Source: QQUD01 sp039029915 (GTDB lineage: Bacteria > Chloroflexota > Anaerolineae > Promineifilales > Promineifilaceae). From it: 18,894 bases of DNA. Both the position numbers and the translations under genes were made by a program. Below, piece by piece: positions 1 through 6,043 of this stretch. Each line of letters starts with the position of its first letter. The stretch's first letter is position 1. Location: contig JBCCFD010000104.1 of NCBI GenBank assembly GCA_039029915.1, positions 1 through 18,894 of the forward strand. The letters are read 5' to 3'. Below the pieces are notes generated by a model. It saw nothing but the letters and a program-made list of their open reading frames with translations. It ran no database searches and was not told the origin of the DNA.

Positions 1-772
1 ATAGGTCACGAACACGGCTAGCACCGACACCGACAAACATTTCTACAAACTCTGAACCAGAAATGTGGAAGAAAGGCACGCCAGCTTCACCAGCCACGGC
101 GCGAGCTAGCAGGGTTTTACCAGTCCCTGGAGGGCCTACCATGAGGACACCTTTGGGAATGCGTGCGCCAACTTGTACAAATTTTTCTGGTTCACGAAGG
201 AACTGAACAACTTCAGCAAGTTCTAGCTTGGCTTCATCAACACCAGCAACATCGTCAAAAGTAACAGTGGGTCGATCAGCATCGTTCAGATTTTTGGCGC
301 GACTACGGCCGAATCCAAAAATGCTGTTACCACCTCCACCTTGCATTTGGCGGAACCCACGTGTGAATATCCAAATCAAAAGCAAAACGGGACCAATTGA
401 TAAAACAATGGCGAAAAGATTATTCCATGCTGTTTGATCTCGTGGAACGACATCGACACCGCGCTCTTGGAGATAGGCATCTGTAATACCATAGTACTCA
501 AGAGTATCAATAAGCGAATCGCTTGAATCTTTAAAAGCCGCCACAACATTTTCATCATCGAGAGTAACTTCAAGTCGTGACCCAACAACTGTGATTTGGT
601 CTACACGTCCATCATCAATGAGATCAACAACTTCACGCATGGTGACTTGTTCGGGGCCGTTAAAACGGCCGTTTAAAAATAACTGCAATCCCAAAATTAG
701 GGCGAATACCCCTAAAATCCATACCCATGTCGGAATCGATGGCCGGGATTCATTTGGTTCTTGTTCTTCCAT
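1..772 (-). CDS. ftsH: ATP-dependent zinc metalloprotease FtsH (N-terminal part, runs off window)
   Basis: FtsH is a membrane-anchored AAA+ protease that degrades misfolded membrane proteins and selected soluble regulators. Only the first 257 codons are present; the rest of the AAA module and the HEXXH protease domain lie beyond base 1. Visible in order: a short cytoplasmic N-terminus, a first membrane segment at about residues 14-30, an extracytoplasmic domain of about 85 residues, a second membrane segment at about 116-136, a Gly/Gln-rich linker, and the start of the AAA domain. The Walker A is GPPGTGKT at 213-220, preceded by VTFDDVAGVDEAK and followed by FVEMFVGVGASRVRD, all standard for FtsH. 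The start is the ATG at 772, with an AGGAG ribosome-binding site at 783-787. It lies 172 bp downstream of the sigma-factor gene on the same strand, so co-transcription is possible but not shown. Confidence 0.95.
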   Translation of the reverse strand, partial: MEEQEPNESRPSIPTWVWILGVFALILGLQLFLNGRFNGPEQVTMREVVDLIDDGRVDQITVVGSRLEVTLDDENVVAAFKDSSDSLIDTLEYYGITDAYLQERGVDVVPRDQTAWNNLFAIVLSIGPVLLLIWIFTRGFRQMQGGGGNSIFGFGRSRAKNLNDADRPTVTFDDVAGVDEAKLELAEVVQFLREPEKFVQVGARIPKGVLMVGPPGTGKTLLARAVAGEAGVPFFHISGSEFVEMFVGVGASRVRDL

Positions 773-944
773 AAGACATTTGCTCCTTTTGGAGTCCTTA
801 ATAATTTTTTATTTGTCTGCAAAAATTCAGTTTGCTTATTGATCGAGGTTGTTGTCCCTCATTTTACGTCGAATCTGTCTTGGATTCAACTTGTCAAACA
901 ATGGCGAGAGGCAAAGGCAATTAGAGCCAAAGGTCCAATAAATC

Positions 945-1583
945 TTAACCTTTTGGTGAGTACTGCCTTGGCTGGATTGGAATTGGTATTGGTTCTAACT
1001 GTGGTTGAGGTTCAGTAGATACCATTGTGTCGAACATTGAAGCCAATAACCCTCTTAAATTTCCTCGAGCATACTGAAGCCGTTTTTTGACTGTGGTAAC
1101 TGGAATTGACAAAAAGCGTGAAATCTCTTTCTGGGAGTAACCATAGAGGTAAAACAGTTGCGTCACAACCTGTTCGTTTTCAGGCAAGGCATCAATTGCG
1201 GCCAACACCCGATCTTTTAACTCCGCATTTTCAACCGTTTGTTCTGGTGCTTCTCCAGAGGAGGGTAGTTCTGCAGTTTGATCTATGGGACGGGTCAAAA
1301 GCTGTTTGTTACGGGTCATGCGTGAGCATTGAGTCCAAATCACCTGACGCAACCAGCTAGGGAATGCCGCTGGCTCTCGCAAGGTAGTTAATTTTTGAAA
1401 AGCAACAACGAATCCTTCTTGAACAGCGTCTTGAGCCATCATGGAATCATCCACGCGCTGGAGCGCCCAGTGATAGGCAGTCTCTTGAAATTGATTAACT
1501 AGCTCAGCAAAAGCGGCATGTCGTTTTGACTTGCTGATTGTCTTATCTCGGGCTGTTGTTACTAATGTTTCCAACGGATTCAT
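945..1583 (-). CDS. RNA polymerase sigma factor, ECF / sigma-70 family
   Basis: A 212-residue alternative sigma factor that would direct RNA polymerase to a dedicated promoter set. Region 2 lies at about residues 22-92 (FAELVNQF, then QDAVQEGFVVAFQKL, and the SWLRQVIW segment typical of ECF factors). Region 4 lies at about 121-176, with the helix-turn-helix in GYSQKEISRFLSIPVTTVKKRL. The C-terminal 30 residues are a Pro/Gln-rich tail. I chose ATG 1583 because GGAGA (1589-1593) sits just upstream; an in-frame GTG at 1622 would add 13 residues but has no Shine-Dalgarno sequence. No anti-sigma or zinc-finger gene is adjacent: downstream on the same strand is ftsH, upstream is a divergent cell-wall operon. 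Target regulon and inducing signal are unknown. Confidence 0.88.
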   Translation of the reverse strand: MNPLETLVTTARDKTISKSKRHAAFAELVNQFQETAYHWALQRVDDSMMAQDAVQEGFVVAFQKLTTLREPAAFPSWLRQVIWTQCSRMTRNKQLLTRPIDQTAELPSSGEAPEQTVENAELKDRVLAAIDALPENEQVVTQLFYLYGYSQKEISRFLSIPVTTVKKRLQYARGNLRGLLASMFDTMVSTEPQPQLEPIPIPIQPRQYSPKG

Positions 1584-2019
1584 ACCGTTCTCCAAATACG
1601 GCCGTTTTTGACCGATTACCACAAATATTTCCGCTTCTACTCTATAAGAGCCATATTACCTGAAAAAGGTGATAAATTTATAGCAAATTGGATTAATATT
1701 TGTGAATTTTCTCATATCGTGCCCATTTATACGATTTATTCTCCACCGACAGGTCTATTTCGTACAAAAAGGTTGAATTTAATTTTTTTGGTAAAAGCTG
1801 TTTGTTTCCTTAAGATTCGGAAATTTATCTAATATTTTTATTTTAGAATCCTTTTTCTGAACACTTAGGGGAAGGATGGACCCTACTTTCTCAACATTTT
1901 ATATAATAAACAGGATTTTAGGGGGGAAGTGTAAAAATTAAATTAAAAAGCATGAATAAATAAATGAGAATCAGGATACACTTACCTTCACTCATAAAAT
2001 CGTGTAAAATTCAAGCATA
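1584..2019. other. Divergent intergenic region between the sigma-factor gene and the cell-wall operon
   Basis: This 436-bp AT-rich stretch separates two divergent transcription units and must hold promoters for both, though no strong consensus promoter is obvious. Recognisable items are an ACGGCCGT copy at 1598-1605, a TATAAT at 1902-1907 without a good -35, the arms ACCCTAC (1880-1886) and TAGGGGGGAA (1919-1928), a weak TAAAAT at 2005-2010 placed so close to ATG 2020 that the amidase mRNA could be leaderless, and an 18-codon reading frame (1964-2020) whose stop overlaps that ATG. No larger coding region is convincing here. Confidence 0.5.
1589..1593 (-). promoter_or_regulatory. Ribosome-binding site of the sigma-factor gene
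   Basis: GGAGA on the minus strand, five bases before ATG 1583. It favours that start over the upstream in-frame GTG at 1622. The ACGGCCGT palindrome at 1598-1605 lies directly upstream. Confidence 0.6.
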
Positions 2020-2020
2020 A
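1964..2020 (+). CDS. Possible 18-codon leader peptide coupled to the amidase gene
   Basis: ATG 1964 opens a short frame encoding MRIRIHLPSLIKSCKIQA. It ends at TAA 2018-2020, overlapping the amidase ATG (2020-2022) as TAATG. The amidase gene has no visible Shine-Dalgarno sequence, so termination-reinitiation from this frame could supply its ribosomes. The peptide is basic, and no good ribosome-binding site precedes it. A short frame touching a start codon can easily arise by chance, so this is a hypothesis only. Confidence 0.15.
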   Translation: MRIRIHLPSLIKSCKIQA

Positions 2021-2799
2021 TGCGACAAGAATCTTCGTGGGAACCCTCAATTTTTGTCATTCTCCGTTTTTTGGGACGGAACCTGCCTATTGTTACATTT
2101 TTAATCTTATCATTGGCAGGGATGCTTTTTACCTACTGGTTTTTTAGCCCACCGACTGATAGCACTGCCCAAGCTATCGCCCTTAATTCCAATATTGCAT
2201 TTTCTGCTCCAATTTATAAATCAATTCCTGATCGCCCCGTTGTTCAGCGGCTAGGTCAAAGCCCGGGACCGCTACGAATTGGTATTATTTCGGGCCACTT
2301 AGGCAGCGATAGCGGGGCCGTTTGTAATGATGGGCTAACAGAAGCTGAAATCAATAATGATATCGCTAATCAAGTTGCCAATCAGCTTGAAGCCCAAGGT
2401 GTGCCTGTTGATATTTTGGAAGAGTTTGATGACAGACTACCTAACTATGCCGGAACGGCCGTAATTTCTATACACGCTGATTCATGTATCCAACTAAGCA
2501 CTGAGCTGACTGGTTACAAAATCGCCGGTTCATCATTCACTGAATCAGGCCAACTTTTTAGCTGCATGGAGCAATCCTACCAAGCCGCAACCCAGCTTGA
2601 ATTTCACTACAATACAGTTACGGAGCACATGACTGATTATCACGTTTTTCGTAAACTACCTACTGGCGTACCGGCGATTATTATTGAAGTTGGGTTTATG
2701 GATCAAGATCGGATCTTGCTCACAACAAACTCGAACGTGCCCGCAATGGGTATCAGCAATGGCATTATGTGCTATATCGGTGAAGGTATCTCCTCATGA
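2020..2799 (+). CDS. Membrane-anchored N-acetylmuramoyl-L-alanine amidase (Amidase_3 type)
   Basis: Cleaves the amide bond between N-acetylmuramic acid and the peptide stem of peptidoglycan, outside the cytoplasmic membrane. The 259 residues comprise a short cytoplasmic N-terminus, a signal-anchor helix at about 23-43, a linker, and a catalytic domain at about 84-256. Likely zinc ligands are H93 (ISGHLG), E108 (GLTEAE) and H152 (SIHAD); E223 in IIEVGFM fits the family's catalytic glutamate. The domain is compact and lacks a cell-wall-binding repeat. Its stop overlaps the next start (ATGA, 2796-2799), coupling it to an L,D-transpeptidase gene. No Shine-Dalgarno sequence precedes ATG 2020; an in-frame TAA at 2005-2007 excludes a longer protein. 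Loss of zinc binding cannot be ruled out from sequence alone, but the motifs look intact. Confidence 0.85.
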   Translation: MRQESSWEPSIFVILRFLGRNLPIVTFLILSLAGMLFTYWFFSPPTDSTAQAIALNSNIAFSAPIYKSIPDRPVVQRLGQSPGPLRIGIISGHLGSDSGAVCNDGLTEAEINNDIANQVANQLEAQGVPVDILEEFDDRLPNYAGTAVISIHADSCIQLSTELTGYKIAGSSFTESGQLFSCMEQSYQAATQLEFHYNTVTEHMTDYHVFRKLPTGVPAIIIEVGFMDQDRILLTTNSNVPAMGISNGIMCYIGEGISS

Positions 2800-3797
2800 G
2801 CATCTCCTCACTGGTACAAGAAGCCAAGCAAGCTTATCAGGCTGGCGACCATTCTTTAGCCCGCCGAAAGTTGCACCAAGCTGTACAAATTGAGCCGCAG
2901 CATGCAAAACTTTGGCTCACGCTGGCAAAACTATCCCAATCTGCCGCTGAAGCAGAAAGGGTGCTGGCACAGGCAATCACGGTGCACCCCCAACACCCTC
3001 AAATTCAATCAGCCTTTAATAAGTACAGTTCTCAACAAAAAACGACGTCTTCTAGCCCAAACATTCGTATCAAACGGCCGTTTATTTATGCTACTCTATC
3101 GCTGATTGGCTTATTTAGTTTGTTCATTTTTGGTTGGGTTTGGTATCAGGGACAGCAAACAACTGATAAATTGCCGGAACGATTGGAACTGGTTTCACAG
3201 CCTGATAGTGAATTAAGCAGCCTGCCAATTGTGATTCCTGACCAACCGGAGGCAACGGCTACCCAACGGCCGTTAAATAACAAGCTTGCTGTTCAACAAA
3301 ATCTGCCCAGGGCAACTTGGACTGTCACGCCAACCCCTTCGCCAACACCAACACCAACACCGACTGTTATTCCTACTTTTGTTAGCTCAACAGCATACAC
3401 GCAAGAAATACGGCCGTTTGGGGTTGGTAACAATGAGCGGTGGATTGATATCGATCTCTCTACTCAAGTTTTAAAAGCATATGAAGGTGACTTCCTAGTC
3501 TTCTCAACACCTATTTCGAGCGGTACGGCTGAACACCTTACCGTTACAGGGCAGTTTAGAATTTGGCTCAAATTTGAAAGCCAAACAATGGATGGACGTC
3601 GTTTAGGATATGATTACTATATCGAAAACGTCCCCTATGTGATGTACTTTTTTGAAGATTACGCTATCCACGGTGCGTATTGGCACAACAACTTTGGCAA
3701 TCCAATGAGTCATGGTTGTGTCAATGTCGAACCTTCAGACGCTGGATGGTTATTTAATTGGGCCAGCTATGGCACGATGGTCAATGTACACTATTAA
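2796..3797 (+). CDS. TPR-containing, membrane-anchored L,D-transpeptidase (YkuD domain)
   Basis: L,D-transpeptidases make 3-3 cross-links in peptidoglycan or attach proteins to it. The 333 residues show a TPR-like helical segment at about 5-75 that would be cytoplasmic, one transmembrane helix at about 96-117, an extracytoplasmic Thr/Pro-rich linker (TPTPSPTPTPTPTVIP), and a YkuD domain over about the last 130 residues. The catalytic motif SHGCVNV carries the nucleophile C308, and the accompanying HGAYWH segment is present. Translation starts inside the amidase stop (ATGA), so both enzymes are probably made together and act on the same wall region. The arrangement of cytoplasmic TPR, helix and external catalytic domain suggests an inside partner, which is inference. 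An ACGGCCGT copy falls in the KRPF codons just before the helix, and two more lie in the linker region. Confidence 0.9.
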   Translation: MSISSLVQEAKQAYQAGDHSLARRKLHQAVQIEPQHAKLWLTLAKLSQSAAEAERVLAQAITVHPQHPQIQSAFNKYSSQQKTTSSSPNIRIKRPFIYATLSLIGLFSLFIFGWVWYQGQQTTDKLPERLELVSQPDSELSSLPIVIPDQPEATATQRPLNNKLAVQQNLPRATWTVTPTPSPTPTPTPTVIPTFVSSTAYTQEIRPFGVGNNERWIDIDLSTQVLKAYEGDFLVFSTPISSGTAEHLTVTGQFRIWLKFESQTMDGRRLGYDYYIENVPYVMYFFEDYAIHGAYWHNNFGNPMSHGCVNVEPSDAGWLFNWASYGTMVNVHY

Positions 3798-4165
3798 GGC
3801 ACACCCCCATAACGAACCTTTTTTCCGACGTAATCTTAAAATCAAATTACGGTTATCCACACCTATAAACTCCTTCCCTCATGTGCGAATGACTTCATCA
3901 CAATTGGGAATTCATTTAAAGACAACCGCGTGTCTAAGTGACCGTTTAAAAATAAGTTCTTTTTTCAAAAGGCTTAGGTCACTAAAAGATCACCCATCAT
4001 TTCCATCAACTATTTATGGATGCTCAATGAGCGTTAAAAAAAACAAGAGGGACGGGGAACATCCCGGCTGTCGGTTAACAAGAAAAACAGGGATTTTCCT
4101 ATTTAGCTTTAGAAAATAATTCAATCAAATTCGTCAATAAAGCCTGCACAGCGGGCTATTCTGCA

Positions 4166-4181
4166 CGCCTGCAAAAAGGCG
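4166..4181 (+). promoter_or_regulatory. Small hairpin next to the purA ribosome-binding site
   Basis: CGCCT (4166-4170) pairs with AGGCG (4177-4181) around a GCAAAA loop. It ends nine bases before GGAGG (4190-4194), so it could affect initiation. It resembles no riboswitch class that I can name. Confidence 0.25.
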
Positions 4182-4189
4182 TAATCAAT

Positions 4190-4194
4190 GGAGG
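4190..4194 (+). promoter_or_regulatory. Ribosome-binding site of purA
   Basis: GGAGG nine bases before ATG 4204, the strongest Shine-Dalgarno sequence seen in the window. It fixes the purA start. Confidence 0.8.
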
Positions 4195-4203
4195 AAGGCA
4201 AAA

Positions 4204-5493
4204 ATGCCCTTAAATATTATTATTGGAACCCAGTGGGGAGACGAAGGCAAAGGAACCATCACGGATATGATGGCCGATAAAGCTGATATCGTAGCGCGCT
4301 ACAGCGGCGGCGACAATGCAGGTCATACGGTCACGGTGGGGGATGAAATTTATAAATTGCATCTCATCCCCTCAGGCATCATCAACCCAAACACAACATG
4401 CCTGATTGGAAACGGAGTGGTATTAAATCCAGCTATTTTTATTCGTGAAATTGAGGAGCTGTCGAAAAGAGGGATTGACATCTCACCTTCTCGTTTGAAA
4501 ATCAGCAAAAGCACCCACATCATTTCACCTGCTCATATTGCTTTGGATAAAGTGTCTGAAGCTGCCTTGGGTGAAAAAGCAATCGGCACAACAAAGCGGG
4601 GAATTGGCCCAGCCTATACGGACAAAACACAGCGTGTAGGTATACGAGCTGAATCGTTTGCAGACCCGGAAAATTTAGCTGATCTAATAAAAAATCATGT
4701 GGTCAGCAAAAATGAAATTCTAAAAAATATTTATCAAGCTGAGCCGTTAGATGAAACGGCCGTTGCTATCCAATACGTTGAATATGCCAAGCGACTCGCC
4801 CCATACCTCGTTGATGGTGTCGTTTTGCTTGATGATGCGCTGAGAGCGGGTAAAAACGTGCTGGCGGAAGGTGCCCAAGGCGCTTTTCTTGATTTAGACC
4901 ATGGTACCTACCCATATGTAACCAGCTCATGGCCAACAACAGGTGGCGTTCTAATAGGGCTAGGCGTCGGGCCAAAATTTGTTGACCGCGTTATTGGCGT
5001 AACAAAAGCATTCACATCGCGTGTTGGCAGTGGACCGTTTCCCTGTGAGCTTCAAGGAGAAATGGAAGTGAGATTGCGCGGTACTGGTAGCAAACCTTGG
5101 GATGAGTTTGGCACAACGACTGGACGCCCGCGCCGTGTCGGCTGGCTAGATTTAGTTATGCTAAAACATGCCATTCGCATCAACGGTTTCACTGAAATAG
5201 TCATTAGCAAACTAGATATCCTTAGCGGTTTAGATGAAATAAAAGTGTGTGTCGCCTATGATATGGATGGTCAACGTGTGGAAAACTATCCCACCACGCT
5301 AAGCGATTTAGAGAAATGCAAACCTATTTACGACACCTTACCGGGTTGGGCAGAAGATATTATGGAAGCTCGAAACCCAGCAGATTTACCAGAAAATGCC
5401 TGTGCGTATATTGCTTATATTTCCGAACGAATTGGCTTACCCATTCCATACGCTTCAGTTGGTCCAGCGCGTCGACAAACAGTAACCTTCTAA
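4204..5493 (+). CDS. purA: Adenylosuccinate synthetase
   Basis: Catalyses GTP-dependent condensation of IMP with aspartate to adenylosuccinate, the first step from IMP to AMP; cytoplasmic. At 429 residues it has the normal bacterial length. Diagnostic motifs are the N-terminal loop GTQWGDEGKG, then GDNAGHTV, GIGPAYTDK, EGAQGAFLDLDHGTYP and the C-terminal TTGRPRRVGW, and no active-site residue appears missing. The start is ATG 4204 after GGAGG. It stands alone: the genes on either side are unrelated cell-wall and signalling genes, so it is probably its own transcription unit. Downstream inverted repeats (from 5590) may mark its 3' end. One ACGGCCGT copy (4756-4763) is read as Thr-Ala-Val. Confidence 0.97.
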   Translation: MPLNIIIGTQWGDEGKGTITDMMADKADIVARYSGGDNAGHTVTVGDEIYKLHLIPSGIINPNTTCLIGNGVVLNPAIFIREIEELSKRGIDISPSRLKISKSTHIISPAHIALDKVSEAALGEKAIGTTKRGIGPAYTDKTQRVGIRAESFADPENLADLIKNHVVSKNEILKNIYQAEPLDETAVAIQYVEYAKRLAPYLVDGVVLLDDALRAGKNVLAEGAQGAFLDLDHGTYPYVTSSWPTTGGVLIGLGVGPKFVDRVIGVTKAFTSRVGSGPFPCELQGEMEVRLRGTGSKPWDEFGTTTGRPRRVGWLDLVMLKHAIRINGFTEIVISKLDILSGLDEIKVCVAYDMDGQRVENYPTTLSDLEKCKPIYDTLPGWAEDIMEARNPADLPENACAYIAYISERIGLPIPYASVGPARRQTVTF

Positions 5494-5589
5494 GCTTATA
5501 GCAACAGGTTACTTCAAACAGACAAGCAGCAAACCGTTCTGTTATCTTACTTAGCGACCAATTATCACTCAATTATCATTAACGGCCGT

Positions 5590-5629
5590 CACATTTTGTG
5601 GTTTTATACCCTGTAAGTCACAAAATGTG
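5590..5629. repeat. 11-bp perfect inverted repeat downstream of purA
   Basis: CACATTTTGTG (5590-5600) and CACAAAATGTG (5619-5629), separated by an 18-nt loop. The stem extends two further pairs outward through a G-U pair. Each arm is also nearly palindromic in itself. There is no U-tract after it, so it is not a classical intrinsic terminator; a processing signal or a repeat-element end are alternatives. Confidence 0.6.
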
Positions 5630-5700
5630 GCTCTGTTAGAGACCTCATCTAATAGTTCCAACAATTTTAGAGTCTGATATATTTGGTTCGCTTGCTTAAG

Positions 5701-5924
5701 TGAAACGAAGTTTCTGCTCAGAATAATATGACGAACACAACCTTTGTTTCCTCGAGGTTCCGAAACTTTCATCTAACAAAGTTTTCAATTTTGGAACTTC
5801 CGATTACTTTAATGAAACGAAGTTCCTGCTTTGAATAAAACAACAGTCATAAACTTCGTTTCCTCGAGGTTCCGAAGTTTTCATCTAAAAAGGTTTTCAA
5901 ATTTGAAACTTCGGAACACTTAAG
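5701..5924. repeat. Two tandem copies of a 112-bp hairpin-forming repeat
   Basis: Copy A (5701-5812) and copy B (5813-5924) align without gaps at a period of 112. The shared core runs from GTTTC through CTCGAG to GGTTCCGAA (5746-5764 and 5858-5876). Copy B forms two perfect hairpins: GAAACGAAGTT 5814-5824 with AACTTCGTTTC 5852-5862, and GTTCCGAAGTTT 5869-5880 with AAACTTCGGAAC 5906-5917. Copy A has diverged but keeps most pairing, with G-U pairs and shifted partners. The copies are too long and too few to be a CRISPR array. Paired-arm architecture of this kind is typical of REP- or MITE-like dispersed elements, or of structured RNAs; no coding frame explains it. Confidence 0.75.
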
Positions 5925-5965
5925 CCAAATATTCACGGGATTTTTGTACCATTCTTGAACGTTCA

Positions 5966-6005
5966 CCCTACAATTGGTCTAATCGACCTTTCCTGAGTTG
6001 TAGGG
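5966..6005 (+). promoter_or_regulatory. Bipartite hairpin in the leader of the GAF kinase gene
   Basis: Outer arms CCCTACAA (5966-5973) and TTGTAGGG (5998-6005) pair perfectly and extend inward by a T-G pair. Nested inside is GGTC-TAATC-GACC (5976-5988). The element ends 38 nt before GTG 6044. It may be a structured 5' leader or a palindromic operator; I do not recognise it as a known riboswitch. Confidence 0.45.
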
Positions 6006-6043
6006 GGGAAATTCATTGTGTGTTTTACTAAGGGTAAATATTT

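Larger units (their letters stand above)
3798..4203 (+). other. Intergenic region between the L,D-transpeptidase gene and purA
   Basis: About 400 bp with no convincing gene. It holds a 7-bp inverted repeat, AGTGACC 3937-3943 with GGTCACT 3977-3983, around an A/T-rich loop; a small CGGG/CCCG hairpin at 4053-4066; and a 5-bp hairpin CGCCT/AGGCG at 4166-4181 just before the purA ribosome-binding site. No clear rho-independent terminator with a U-tract follows the transpeptidase gene. A purA promoter is presumably here but was not identified. Confidence 0.4.
5494..6043. other. Intergenic region rich in inverted and direct repeats between purA and the kinase gene
   Basis: 550 bp without a supported gene, but the most structured non-coding DNA in the window. 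From left to right: an ACGGCCGT copy (5582-5589), a long hairpin (5590-5629), a two-copy 112-bp direct repeat (5701-5924) containing its own hairpins, and a bipartite hairpin (5966-6005) shortly before the kinase start. The layout suggests a mobile-repeat insertion or a cluster of regulatory RNA or DNA structures between two co-directional transcription units. The two explanations cannot be separated from one copy. Confidence 0.6.

Noticed and set aside
3320..3368. Short CCAAC/ACC-type tandem repeat as a DNA repeat element
   Set aside because: It encodes a Thr/Pro linker typical of exported Chloroflexota-like proteins; protein-level explanation is sufficient.
4040..4110. Possible purine-related riboswitch upstream of purA
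   Set aside because: Only short hairpins are present and no conserved core of a known riboswitch could be recognised.
3712..4119. Plus-strand 135-codon frame running from the transpeptidase end into the intergenic region
   Set aside because: It starts inside the transpeptidase gene in another frame, has no ribosome-binding site, and shows no recognisable domain.
5569..5772. Minus-strand 67-codon frame over the repeat region, faintly like a four-helix-bundle protein
   Set aside because: It is made largely of the inverted repeats and the 112-bp repeat, has no ribosome-binding site, and the resemblance is too weak to support a gene.
5701..5924. Possible CRISPR array
   Set aside because: Only two copies, a 112-bp unit, no spacers and no cas genes.
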